Shown in pieces: positions 43,045-51,190 of a stretch of DNA of 64,000 nucleotides (position 1 is its first letter; every line of letters begins with the position of its first letter). The position numbers were made by a program, and so were the translations under genes. Location: contig NZ_CP192600.1 in assembly GCF_050632395.1 (NCBI RefSeq), positions 1,178,001-1,242,000 of the forward strand. Direction: 5' to 3'. The notes below the pieces were generated by a model. That model was given only the letters and a program-made list of their open reading frames with translations. It searched no databases and had not been told where the DNA came from. The stretch is from JAUYQR01 sp050632395 (lineage in GTDB: Bacteria > Pseudomonadota > Alphaproteobacteria > Rhodobacterales > Rhodobacteraceae).

Positions 43045-44040
43045 TTGAAGGCCAATCTCGAAGATATCGCCAAGGCGGCCGGGGTGTCGAAGATGACGGT
43101 CAGCCGCGTCCTGCGCGGCGGAACAGGCTTTTCCGACGAAACGCGGGACCGGGTGGTCAAGGTCTCGAAAAGACTGGGGTATGTGCCGAACCGGCTGGCA
43201 GCGGCCTTTGGTGCCGACCAATCCGGGACGCTGGTCGGCATGTGCGTGCCAAGGCTGACCTCGGGCCTTTTCGGCCAGGTCCTGGACGGGGTCGACCGTG
43301 CGCTGTCGCGGCTGGGCTACCAGCTGATGATCGGCGCCAACAACCACTCTGTTGACGAGGAGGAGGCGTGGATCCGCCAGGTCATCGCCTGGCGCCCTGC
43401 CGGCCTGATTCTGTCAGGGCGCACCCACACGCCCGCGACGGTCGATCTGCTCCGCAGCGCAGCAGCCCCGGTGGTCGAGATCTGGGATCTGACGACCAGT
43501 CCGATCGACATGTCGGTGGGCTTTTCACATTTCGATTGCGGTGCCGAAATGGGGCAGTTCCTTCTGCGACGCGGACGGCGGCGGGCGGGCTATGTCGGCG
43601 CTTCGGCCCGGGCGGACGTGACGGGTGCAGCCCGGCTTGACGGTTTCGACGCAACGCTCTCCCGCGCCGGGCATCCGCTGGTCGCGTGCGAGATCCTTCA
43701 TGACACGCCCGGCTTCTATGCCGGCTACTACGGTCTGGAAACACTGCTCAGCCGCCAGCCAGATCTGGATGTCGTCTACTTCCACAATGACGAGATGGCG
43801 ATCGGCGGCATGGCTTACGCCCAATCCCGCGGGCTGCGGGTGCCAGAGGACCTTGGCATCGCCGGCTGGGGCGGGATGGAGGCCGCCTCGATCCTGCCGC
43901 GCCGGCTGACCACCACCATCGTCCCCACCACTGGCATCGGCAAGGCCGCCGCCGAAGCCCTTGTCGCGCGCCTGAAGGGCGAGCCGGGCCAGGACGTGAC
44001 GGTGATCCCGACCCGGCTGGAACCGGGCGAGACGGGCTAG
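43045..44040 (+). CDS. LacI-family regulator, gluconate repressor (GntR)-like
   Basis: This is a 331-residue regulator from a TTG start. The HTH is NLEDIAKAAGVSKMTVSRVL; the recognition segment KMTVSR is the same as in E. coli GntR, the LacI-family gluconate repressor. The effector domain contains PAGLILSGRTHTPATVDLLR, again like GntR (GLILTERTHTP). It probably binds the TGTTA-N4-TAACA-type sites around this locus and releases them on binding a sugar acid. A paralogue with the same signature lies at 50016-51032. Confidence 0.85.
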   Translation: MKANLEDIAKAAGVSKMTVSRVLRGGTGFSDETRDRVVKVSKRLGYVPNRLAAAFGADQSGTLVGMCVPRLTSGLFGQVLDGVDRALSRLGYQLMIGANNHSVDEEEAWIRQVIAWRPAGLILSGRTHTPATVDLLRSAAAPVVEIWDLTTSPIDMSVGFSHFDCGAEMGQFLLRRGRRRAGYVGASARADVTGAARLDGFDATLSRAGHPLVACEILHDTPGFYAGYYGLETLLSRQPDLDVVYFHNDEMAIGGMAYAQSRGLRVPEDLGIAGWGGMEAASILPRRLTTTIVPTTGIGKAAAEALVARLKGEPGQDVTVIPTRLEPGETG

Positions 44041-44044
44041 CCCC

Positions 44045-44935
44045 TCACGGCCACTGCGCGCCCCTGCGGTTCAGGATCACCGAATAGACGCTGGTCGTCG
44101 CGGTGATGAACAGGCGGTGCTTTGCCCGCCCACCGAAGCACAGGTTCGACACCAGCTCCGGCACAAGGATCTTTCCCATCAGATGCCCGTCCGGGGCGAT
44201 GCAATGCACCCCATCAGCGGCCGAGGACCAGAGGTTCCCCTCGCTGTCACACCGTATGCCGTCAGCGGAGCCGGGACTGATCGTGTGGAATACCCGCCCA
44301 TTCACCGGCCGCCCCGCGACCATGTCGTAGACGCGGATATGCTGTGGGTCCGCACTGTGCATCCGTCCGGTATCGGCCACGTAAAGGCGCGTTCCATCGG
44401 GACTGAACGCCAAGCCGTTCGGGCAGGCCATGTCCAGGATCATTGCCTCGATCCCGCCCGCCGCGTCCACCCGGTAGACCGCGCAAGGCAGTTCCTGCGC
44501 CGCGCGGAACCCTTCGTAATCGGTCATGATCCCGTAATGCGGATCGCTGAACCACAGGCTGCCGTCCGGGGCCGCGATCACGTCGTTCGGGCTGTTCAGA
44601 CGCTTGCCGTCGAAGCTGTCGGCCACCACCGTCACCACCCCGTCCCATTCGGTCCGCGTCACCCGCCGCGTGCCGTGCTCGCAGCTGACCAGCCGACCTT
44701 GACGGTCACGGGTATGGCCGTTGGCATAGTTGGAAGGGACACGGAAGGTGCTGATGCCCTCTTCCGTCCAGCGCAGGATGCGGTTGTTCGGGATATCCGA
44801 GAACAGTAGGCAACCAAGGTCGCCGAACCACACCGGCCCTTCGACCCAGTCGAAACCGGTCGCCAGCCGCTTAACTGGTGCGTTGCCCAGTACATAGGCC
44901 CCGAGCGCCGGATCATGGACTTCGAAGAATGACAT
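44045..44935 (-). CDS. SMP-30/gluconolactonase family protein
   Basis: This is a 296-residue six-bladed beta-propeller lactonase. Conserved features are WVEGPVWFGDLGCLLFSDIP, the metal-site Asn in LNSPNDVIAAPDGSLWFSDP, PNGLAFSPDGTRLYVADTGR and GSADGIRCDSEGNLWSSA. These enzymes open sugar lactones to aldonic acids with a divalent metal. It is divergent from the GlcG-like gene with a GntR-like operator between them, and it would feed aldonate to the dehydrogenases and kinase downstream. Confidence 0.88.
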   Translation of the reverse strand: MSFFEVHDPALGAYVLGNAPVKRLATGFDWVEGPVWFGDLGCLLFSDIPNNRILRWTEEGISTFRVPSNYANGHTRDRQGRLVSCEHGTRRVTRTEWDGVVTVVADSFDGKRLNSPNDVIAAPDGSLWFSDPHYGIMTDYEGFRAAQELPCAVYRVDAAGGIEAMILDMACPNGLAFSPDGTRLYVADTGRMHSADPQHIRVYDMVAGRPVNGRVFHTISPGSADGIRCDSEGNLWSSAADGVHCIAPDGHLMGKILVPELVSNLCFGGRAKHRLFITATTSVYSVILNRRGAQWP

Positions 44936-44960
44936 GACAGCCCTCTCTCTTTCCAGTATT

Positions 44961-44974
44961 TGTTATCGTTACCA
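44961..44974. promoter_or_regulatory. GntR-like (LacI-family) operator 3
   Basis: TGTTATCGTTACCA lies between the divergent lactonase and GlcG-like genes, 25-40 bp from each start. It is the exact complement of the operator at 49995-50008 except for one end base. Confidence 0.65.
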
Positions 44975-45005
44975 TATACGGCCGTCAAACCGAAAGGCCC
45001 CACCC

Positions 45006-45428
45006 ATGCAGGTCACCAACCCGACCGAACGGCTGACCGATGCCGCACTTCTTGCCATGCTTCATGCGGCGGCGGACAAGGCGCAGGCTATGGGCCAACC
45101 CCAGTGCATCGTGATCGTCGATCCTTCGGCAGTCGACCTTGCGGTCCTGCGGATGACGGGGGCAAGGGTCCTGTCGCTGCGCTCGGCGCGGGCCAAGGCG
45201 CAGACGGCGGCTTCGACCGGCAAACCCTCGGCCGCGTTGCCCGAGGCGGTCCGCTCCGCCATCGCCGCCGCGACCGAAGGCACGATGACCGGCCTTCCCG
45301 GCGGGCTGCCGATCTGGCGAAACGGCGTCCTCCTTGGCGGCATCGGTGTCGGCTCAGGCTCTGGCGCACAGGATGTCGAGGTGGCCGAGGCCGCCCTTGC
45401 CGCCATCGGCGCGACCGCCCAGCCTTAA
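45006..45428 (+). CDS. GlcG/HbpS-family protein
   Basis: This is a 140-residue protein with the GlcG/HbpS (DUF336) fold: LTDAALLAMLHAAADKAQAM, CIVIVDPSAVDLAVLRMTGA, SLRSARAKAQTAAST and GGLPIWRNGVLLGGIGVGSG followed by AQDVEVAEAAL. AAAGG precedes ATG 45006. The family binds small molecules such as haem or sugar-derived acids and often sits in sugar-acid catabolic operons. Its exact role is not established. The stop overlaps the end of the opposing idonate dehydrogenase gene by 4 bp. Confidence 0.8.
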   Translation: MQVTNPTERLTDAALLAMLHAAADKAQAMGQPQCIVIVDPSAVDLAVLRMTGARVLSLRSARAKAQTAASTGKPSAALPEAVRSAIAAATEGTMTGLPGGLPIWRNGVLLGGIGVGSGSGAQDVEVAEAALAAIGATAQP

Positions 45429-46453
45429 GCCGAAAACACGATCTGCGCCTTCATCGCCTGGCTTCGGTCGCTGGCAAGCCGGAACGCAGTCTCGGCCTCA
45501 TCAAGGGCGACCGTGTGGGTGATCAGCGGCTTCACGTCGATTAGCCCCTTCTGCATCAGGCCGACCCCGACAGCGAATTCTGAGTGAAACCGGAACGACC
45601 CGCGCAGCTCCAGCTCCTTCGCGGTGATCGCCATCATTGGAAGGGTCATGTCGCCCCCAAGCCCAAGTTGCAGGATCACCCCACGTGGGCGCAAGGCCGC
45701 GATCCCGCCAGCCAGCGCTGCCGCCACCCCGGTGCATTCGTAAAGCACGTCGAAGTAGCCCTTTTCCGCACCATAGGCAGCCAGCGCGTCGGGGTCAGAG
45801 CCGGTGTTGATCACCCGGTCCGCGCCCACCTTGCACGCCAGCGACAGGGTGAAATCCGACAGGTCGGTCGCGACGATCTCTGCCGCCCCGGCCCGGCGGG
45901 CGGCCAGGATCGACAAGACCCCGATCGGCCCGCAGCCGGTGACCAGCACGCGCTTGCCCAGCATCTCGCCCGCGCGGCGGGTGGCGTGCAGCGTGACGGC
46001 CAGCGGCTCGCCCATCGCCGCCTCACCCGGGGTCAGGCCGGTGGCATCAACGCATTGGCTGGCATCGGCAACAAGGGTTTCGCGAAACGCGCCTTGAATA
46101 TGCGGAAAAGGCATCGCGCTGCCGTAGAACCGCATGTTCAGGCATTGGTTGGGCAGGCCCTCCAGACAGAACCTGCAACCGCCGCACGGACGGCTGGGTG
46201 AGACCGCGACAAGCTGCCCCTTGGTGAAGGTCGTGTCGCCCGCGTCGTCGACATAGGCCGAAACCTCATGCCCAAGGATCATCGGTTCCTTGAGCCTGAC
46301 GGCACCGAAACCCCCGTGGTTGTAGTAGTGCAGGTCCGACCCGCAGACACCTCCCGTCGCCAGCCGCAGGCGCAGTTGCCCCGGGCCGATGGCTTCCTCG
46401 GCCCGCTCCTCGATCCGCAGGTCACGGGCTGCATGAATGACAATCGCCCGCAT
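45425..46453 (-). CDS. idnD: Zinc-dependent alcohol dehydrogenase, L-idonate 5-dehydrogenase-like
   Basis: This is a 342-residue medium-chain dehydrogenase. The catalytic zinc ligands are Cys37 (GGVCGSDLHYYNHGG) and His62-Glu63 (ILGHEV). The structural zinc cluster is Cys90, Cys93, Cys96 and Cys104. The nucleotide site is LVTGCGPIGVLSILAA. The CGSDLHYYNHGGFG motif is characteristic of L-idonate 5-dehydrogenase. It starts on the ATGA overlapping the stop of the hydroxyacid dehydrogenase gene. It would oxidise idonate to 5-ketogluconate, which the SDR encoded divergently can reduce to gluconate. Confidence 0.85.
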   Translation of the reverse strand: MRAIVIHAARDLRIEERAEEAIGPGQLRLRLATGGVCGSDLHYYNHGGFGAVRLKEPMILGHEVSAYVDDAGDTTFTKGQLVAVSPSRPCGGCRFCLEGLPNQCLNMRFYGSAMPFPHIQGAFRETLVADASQCVDATGLTPGEAAMGEPLAVTLHATRRAGEMLGKRVLVTGCGPIGVLSILAARRAGAAEIVATDLSDFTLSLACKVGADRVINTGSDPDALAAYGAEKGYFDVLYECTGVAAALAGGIAALRPRGVILQLGLGGDMTLPMMAITAKELELRGSFRFHSEFAVGVGLMQKGLIDVKPLITHTVALDEAETAFRLASDRSQAMKAQIVFSA

Positions 46454-47400
46454 CACAGCACCGGCGTCAGCAGCGGCTGCCCTGCAAAATGTGCACTCAG
46501 GTTGTCGCGCATCAATTTCCCCATCGCCTTGCGGGTATCGACGGTGCCCGAGCCGTGATGCGGCTGCAACAGTACGTTCGGAGCGGTCAGGAAGCGCGGG
46601 TTCAGGTTCGGTTCGCCCTCGAAAACGTCCAGCGCAGCGCCGGCGATCTTGCCGCCTTCCAGCGCATCCAGAAGGGCGGCCTCGTCGACGTTCGCGGCCC
46701 GGCTGATGTTGATCACCGTCCCCTCTGGCCCCAGCGCCTGCAGCACGCGGGCATTGACGATGTGACGGGTCTCGGCCGTTGCGGCAAGGGCCACGAACAG
46801 ATGGTCCGACCGCTCGGCCAGCGCGACGGCATCGGGAACGAATGTCCAACCCTCGGCGCCTGGTTTCGGCGCTCTTGCGGAATAGGCGATCTCCATCCCG
46901 AACCCTTGCAAGCGCCGGGCAATCGCTGTGCCGATCCGCCCGAGCCCCAGAATCCCCGCCCGCGTGCCCGAGACCTTGCGCGTCAGCGGAAACATACCCT
47001 TTGCCGCCCAATCGCCGGAGCGGACCCAGGCTTCCGCAGGGCCGGTGCGCCTGACCAGCGCCAGAAGCATAGCCACGGCGATATCAGCCACATCCTCTGT
47101 TAGTACGTCGGGCGTATTGCTGACCTTGATCCCGCGTGCCTTGCAGCTTGCGAGGTGGACCGCGTCGTAGCCCACCCCGAAGACGCTGATCATTTTCAGG
47201 TTTGGGCAGGCCGCAATCATCGCTGCACTTGCCCCAAGATCGCCGCGCGTGGCAATCGCCTCGATATCGGGGCCAACTGTGGCCAGAAACGCGTCCTTGT
47301 CTGCGGCCTCCCACCAGCGGCGGACAGTATAGGCGGCATCCAGCGGCACTTGATCCCATTCCGGATAGGGGCCGACTTGCAGCACATGGGGCTTGGTCAT
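46453..47400 (-). CDS. D-2-hydroxyacid dehydrogenase (glyoxylate/2-ketogluconate reductase-like)
   Basis: This is a 315-residue NAD(P)-dependent enzyme. Key features are NLKMISVFGVGYDAVHLASC, the Rossmann motif GILGLGRIGTAIARRL, catalytic Arg in INISRAANVDE, Glu in DVFEGEPNLNP and His in LLQPHHGSGT. The conserved GVGYD and PHHGSGT are typical of the GhrB/hydroxypyruvate reductase group. The start at 47400 faces operator 4. In this locus it may reduce 2-keto-gluconate or the 2-keto-acid formed later. Confidence 0.85.
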   Translation of the reverse strand: MTKPHVLQVGPYPEWDQVPLDAAYTVRRWWEAADKDAFLATVGPDIEAIATRGDLGASAAMIAACPNLKMISVFGVGYDAVHLASCKARGIKVSNTPDVLTEDVADIAVAMLLALVRRTGPAEAWVRSGDWAAKGMFPLTRKVSGTRAGILGLGRIGTAIARRLQGFGMEIAYSARAPKPGAEGWTFVPDAVALAERSDHLFVALAATAETRHIVNARVLQALGPEGTVINISRAANVDEAALLDALEGGKIAGAALDVFEGEPNLNPRFLTAPNVLLQPHHGSGTVDTRKAMGKLMRDNLSAHFAGQPLLTPVL

Positions 47401-47429
47401 CTGTGGTTTCCGATCCGGCTTGACAGGCG

Positions 47430-47445
47430 ATGTTAACGATAACAT
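47430..47445. promoter_or_regulatory. GntR-like (LacI-family) operator 4
   Basis: ATGTTAACGATAACAT has the exact ATGTTA-N4-TAACAT form known for the gluconate repressor GntR of enteric bacteria. It lies between the divergent hydroxyacid dehydrogenase (start 47400) and SDR (start 47495) genes and can control both. Confidence 0.75.
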
Positions 47446-47494
47446 AAACTGGAGAAACGGCGCTTGTCGAGAGCGAACTGAAAGGAAGCACACC

Positions 47495-48250
47495 TTGGGA
47501 TACAGGCTTTTCGATCTGACAGGGCGGCGGGCGCTGGTGACCGGGTCTTCGCAAGGCATCGGCTTTGCCTTGGCCGAAGGTCTGGCCGCTGCTGGTGCGC
47601 AGGTGGTGCTGAACGGTCGGGATGCGGCCAAGCTTGCCGCCGCCGCCGCGCGCATTCCGGGGGCGGATGCGCTGGTCTTTGACGCGACCGACCACGACGG
47701 CGTCCGCGCCGCAGTGGATGCCTATGAGGCCACCGGCAAACCCATCGACATTCTGGTGAACAATGCAGGCATGCAGCACCGCGCGCCGTTGGAGGATTTC
47801 CCCGCCGACGCGTTCGAGCGGCTTTTGCAGACCAACATCGCCTCGGTCTTTCATGTCGGGCAGGCGGTCGCGCGCCACATGATCGCACGCGGGCGGGGCA
47901 AGATCATCAACATCGGCTCGGTGCAAACCGCCCTCGCACGTCCCTCCATCGCGCCTTATACGGCTACGAAAGGGGCCGTCGGCAACCTGACCAAAGGCAT
48001 GGCGACGGACTGGGCGAAATACGGGCTGAACTGCAATGCCATTGCGCCCGGCTACTTCGATACACCGCTGAACGCTGCCCTTGTGGCCGACCCGACCTTT
48101 TCGGCATGGCTGGAAAAGCGCACCCCCGCCGGCCGCTGGGGTCGGGTGGAGGAGTTGCAGGGTGCGTGCATCTTTCTGGCATCGGACGCCGCCAGCTTCG
48201 TCAACGGCCATATTCTGTTTGTCGATGGCGGCATCACGGCCTCGCTATGA
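47495..48250 (+). CDS. idnO: SDR oxidoreductase, gluconate 5-dehydrogenase-like
   Basis: This is a 251-residue short-chain dehydrogenase from a TTG start with AAAGGAAG upstream; the longer frame from 47393 passes through the operator. It shows the NAD(P) motif ALVTGSSQGIGFALAEGL, DILVNNAGMQHRAPLEDFP, and catalytic Ser in INIGSVQ with YTATK. The NNAGMQHR-PLEDF segment is typical of gluconate 5-dehydrogenase (5-ketogluconate reductase). Its stop overlaps the kinase start (ATGA). Confidence 0.85.
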   Translation: MGYRLFDLTGRRALVTGSSQGIGFALAEGLAAAGAQVVLNGRDAAKLAAAAARIPGADALVFDATDHDGVRAAVDAYEATGKPIDILVNNAGMQHRAPLEDFPADAFERLLQTNIASVFHVGQAVARHMIARGRGKIINIGSVQTALARPSIAPYTATKGAVGNLTKGMATDWAKYGLNCNAIAPGYFDTPLNAALVADPTFSAWLEKRTPAGRWGRVEELQGACIFLASDAASFVNGHILFVDGGITASL

Positions 48251-48735
48251 CCCATCGCATCGTCGTGATGGGCGTGTCGGGGTGCGGCAAATCCTCGGTT
48301 GGCGAAGGGTTGGCGGCGCGCCTTGGCATTCCCTACCGCGATGGCGACGACCTGCATCCACCATCGAATGTCCAGAAGATGCGCGCCGGAGTGCCACTGA
48401 CCGATGACGACCGCTGGCCGTGGCTTGACCGGGTGGCGCAGGTGCTGGCGACCGAGGCGCCCGTCATCGTCGGCTGCTCTGCCCTGCGCCGCACCTACCG
48501 CGACCGTCTGCGCGCCGGTGCGGGCGGGCCGATACGTTTCATCCACCTCACCGGCAGCCGTAATGTGATCGCAGGGCGTATGGCTGCCCGCACCGGCCAT
48601 TACATGCCGCCCAGCCTGCTTGACAGCCAGTTCGCGGCCCTTGAGGTTCCGGGCCCCGACGAGGCGCTGGCCATCGACATTGACCAGCCGCTGGATGCCA
48701 TCATCACCGCAGCCGCTGAAGGACTTACCTCATGA
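48247..48735 (+). CDS. gntK: Gluconokinase
   Basis: This is a 162-residue P-loop kinase: VVMGVSGCGKSSVGEGLA, then YRDGDDLHPPSNVQKMRAG, PLTDDDRWPWLDRV, VGCSALRRTYRDRLR and MAARTGHYMPPSLLDSQFAA. These are the full set of GntK/IdnK motifs and the length is standard. It phosphorylates gluconate to 6-phosphogluconate using ATP. Start and stop overlap the neighbouring genes (ATGA at both ends), so it is tightly coupled in the operon. Confidence 0.92.
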   Translation: MTHRIVVMGVSGCGKSSVGEGLAARLGIPYRDGDDLHPPSNVQKMRAGVPLTDDDRWPWLDRVAQVLATEAPVIVGCSALRRTYRDRLRAGAGGPIRFIHLTGSRNVIAGRMAARTGHYMPPSLLDSQFAALEVPGPDEALAIDIDQPLDAIITAAAEGLTS

Positions 48736-49610
48736 CCGAAAAGATCGCCCTGATCGGTGCAGGCGCTATGGGCGGCGCGATTGGCGCACGTTTGGTTGCA
48801 ACCGGAACCCAGCTTTCGGTCTTTGACCTCGACCCGGCCAAGGTCGCGCCCCTCGTCACCGCCGGGGCCAAAGCCGCACCCTCCGCCGCGGTAGCGGCAG
48901 CAGGCGTCCGCGCGGTCATCCTGTCGCTGAATGCCGCCCATATCGTCCGCGCCGCCGTTTTTGGCCCGGGCGGTGTTGCCGAGGGTGCCAGCCCCGGCAC
49001 TCTGATAATCGACATGTCCTCGATCGACCCCGAGGCGACCAGGACGCTTGCCGCCGATGCCGCCGCAACGGGCCTGCATTGGGTGGACAGCCCCTTGTCC
49101 GGCGGCATCCCCAAGGCCGCGACGGGTGAGTTGACGCTGATGCAGGGCGGGACGCCCGAGGCTGTGGCCGTCGCGCAGGCGATCCTCGTACGCGTCGCCT
49201 CGAACCAGACGCGGATGGGTGGGCCGGGTGCCGGCCAGACCACCAAGCTGATCAATCAGGTGCTCTGCGGTCTTGGCTTTCTCGCCGTCGCCGAGGCGAC
49301 CGCTTTGGCCGAGGCCGCCGGGGTGGACGTCTGCAGGATACCCCAGGCCCTCAAGGGTGGCCGCGCCGACAGCGCCATCTTGCAGGAATACATGCCCCGC
49401 TTCGCTGCCCGCGACTATCGCCGAACGGGACGGATCGACAACATGGTCAAGGACCTGAACGGCGCTGCCGATCTTGCCCGCCTGACCCACACGCCAATGC
49501 CCCTGACCGCCGTTTGTGCCGAGGTTCACCGGATGCTGACCGCCGCCGGGCTTGGCGGCGAGGATCAGGCCGCGCTGATGGAATTCTTCTCCGTCAAGAA
49601 AAGTATCTGA
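48732..49610 (+). CDS. 3-hydroxyisobutyrate dehydrogenase-like NAD(P)-dependent oxidoreductase
   Basis: This is a 292-residue beta-hydroxyacid dehydrogenase: ALIGAGAMGGAIGARLVATG, LIIDMSSIDPEATRTLA, VDSPLSGGIPKAATGELTLM, the catalytic Lys in GQTTKLINQVLCGL and KDLNGAADLA. The group includes 3-hydroxyisobutyrate, tartronate semialdehyde and L-threonate dehydrogenases and is related to 6-phosphogluconate dehydrogenase. The sugar-acid context favours an aldonate or tartronate-semialdehyde substrate. ATGA overlap with gluconokinase. Confidence 0.85.
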   Translation: MTEKIALIGAGAMGGAIGARLVATGTQLSVFDLDPAKVAPLVTAGAKAAPSAAVAAAGVRAVILSLNAAHIVRAAVFGPGGVAEGASPGTLIIDMSSIDPEATRTLAADAAATGLHWVDSPLSGGIPKAATGELTLMQGGTPEAVAVAQAILVRVASNQTRMGGPGAGQTTKLINQVLCGLGFLAVAEATALAEAAGVDVCRIPQALKGGRADSAILQEYMPRFAARDYRRTGRIDNMVKDLNGAADLARLTHTPMPLTAVCAEVHRMLTAAGLGGEDQAALMEFFSVKKSI

Positions 49611-49633
49611 GGACCGTGAAAGGACCTTTCTGA

Positions 49634-49969
49634 ATGATCACCCGTTATGCCCTTTTCGAAGGCACCGTCGCCCCCGGCCAGACCGAAGCCTTCCGCGCCG
49701 CTGTTCTGGCCGAGATTGTGCCGGTGTGGCGTCGCTTTCCCGGCGCGCTGGCTATCCACGTCACCTTCGCCGACGATCGTGACGCGGGCGCGCCGGAATA
49801 TCCGCTGATTCTGGCCATCGACTGGCCCGACAGCGCCACCGTGAATGCCTTTCTCGATCACCCGATCCGCATGGAAGGCCGCGCTGCAACCGAAGGGGTC
49901 CTATCCCGCTTCTTTACCGGGCGCATCCACCACCACGTCACCACCGCCCTCAGCTTCGATCCAACCTGA
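49634..49969 (+). CDS. Small dimeric alpha-beta barrel (ABM-like) protein
   Basis: This is a 111-residue protein with the beta-alpha-beta pattern of the ferredoxin-like dimeric barrel (ITRYALFEGTVAPGQTEAFR, PGALAIHVTFADD, YPLILAIDWPDSATVNAFLD). GAAAGGACC lies upstream. It follows the dehydrogenase gene by 23 bp in the same operon. The family includes antibiotic biosynthesis monooxygenase-like proteins and sugar mutarotases (RhaM/L-rhamnose type). A mutarotase-like role would suit the locus but is not shown. Confidence 0.65.
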   Translation: MITRYALFEGTVAPGQTEAFRAAVLAEIVPVWRRFPGALAIHVTFADDRDAGAPEYPLILAIDWPDSATVNAFLDHPIRMEGRAATEGVLSRFFTGRIHHHVTTALSFDPT

Positions 49970-49994
49970 CCCCGCAAAGCTGGATTTCCATGCG

Positions 49995-50008
49995 CGGTAA
50001 CGATAACA
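49995..50008. promoter_or_regulatory. GntR-like (LacI-family) operator 5
   Basis: CGGTAACGATAACA lies 7 bp before the start codon of the LacI-family gene at 50016. It matches the reverse complement of operator 3 in 13 of 14 positions. The position suits autorepression. Confidence 0.65.
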
Positions 50009-50015
50009 AGGGCCC

Positions 50016-51032
50016 ATGAACACCGCCCGCAAGTCCCCGACTATGGCCGATGTCGCCCGCCTTGCCGGGGTCTCGCCAATGACGGTCAGCCGGGCCTTCA
50101 AGACCGACAGTTCAGTCAGCGAGGCCACCCGCGATGCCATCCTGAAGGCGGCAGACAACCTTGGCTATGTGTTCGACAGCACGGCTTCCAGCCTTCGCTC
50201 GCAGCGGACGGACTTCATTGCGGTCACCATCCCCTCGATCAACAACGCCAACTTCGCCGAAACCGTGCGCGGGCTTTCCGAGGGGTTGAAGCCGCGCGGG
50301 CTGCAAATCCTTCTGGGCTATACCGACTACGACATGGCCGAGGAGGAACGTCTGATCGAACAGTTCCTGCGCCGCCGCCCCGAGGCGATCGTCGTCACCG
50401 GTGGCCGGCACACCCCGCGCGCCCGGCGGATGCTGGAAAACGCAGGCATCCCGGTGATCGAGACCTGGGACCTGCCCGAGGACCCCATCGGCCATGTCAT
50501 CGGCTTTTCCAATGCCAGCGCCGTGCGCGGCATGGTCGATCATTTTGTGGCCCGGGGGCTGAAGCGCATCGCCTTCATTGGCGGCGACACGACCCGTGAC
50601 ACCCGCGGCGCCGACCGCCGCGCGGGGTTCATCGCCGCGATGCAGGCGCATGGATTGGACGCGACCCGGTTGATCGCTGCGGGCGTGCCTCCCATCTCCA
50701 TGCGGGAAGGGGCGGGGGCGATGGGCCGTCTCCTTGAAACCCTCCCAGATACCCAGGCGGTCATCTGCGTCTCCGACCTATCAGCCTTCGGTGCCCTGAC
50801 CGAATGCCAAAGACGCGGAGTCGATGTTCCAGGACGAATATGGATCGCAGGCTTTGGAGATTACGAGATCGCCGGCATCGCCGTCCCTGCGCTGACCACG
50901 ATCAATCCCTTCCCACGCGACATCGGCACACGCACGGCCGAACTTATCCTTGATGTGCTGAATGGCCGCCAGAACAAGCCTGGTCGTATTGCCATTTCGC
51001 CAGAGCTCCTGATCCGGCAATCCACCGGCTGA
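50016..51032 (+). CDS. LacI-family regulator, second gluconate repressor (GntR)-like protein
   Basis: This is a 338-residue regulator. The HTH is TMADVARLAGVSPMTVSRAF and the effector domain has AIVVTGGRHTPRARRMLENA, PVIETWDLP and IGFSNASAVRGMVDHF. These features are shared with the regulator at 43045-44040 (MTVSR, RTHTP/RHTP, E-WDL). It is the last gene of the gluconate operon and has its own operator at the start codon. The two repressors probably compete for the same operators or respond to different sugar acids. Confidence 0.88.
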   Translation: MNTARKSPTMADVARLAGVSPMTVSRAFKTDSSVSEATRDAILKAADNLGYVFDSTASSLRSQRTDFIAVTIPSINNANFAETVRGLSEGLKPRGLQILLGYTDYDMAEEERLIEQFLRRRPEAIVVTGGRHTPRARRMLENAGIPVIETWDLPEDPIGHVIGFSNASAVRGMVDHFVARGLKRIAFIGGDTTRDTRGADRRAGFIAAMQAHGLDATRLIAAGVPPISMREGAGAMGRLLETLPDTQAVICVSDLSAFGALTECQRRGVDVPGRIWIAGFGDYEIAGIAVPALTTINPFPRDIGTRTAELILDVLNGRQNKPGRIAISPELLIRQSTG

Positions 51033-51190
51033 CCAGATTAGTGTCGGATCTGCGAACCTGACAAATCCAAGTGGACGCCGAACGACCGTTCTCCGCCGCC
51101 GCGATGACAATCATCTGGACGCCACAACGGGCAGTTTCGAATAACCAGTACTGTATTTCGTCGTTGTCGCGGCAGCGGTGATGAAGACCT

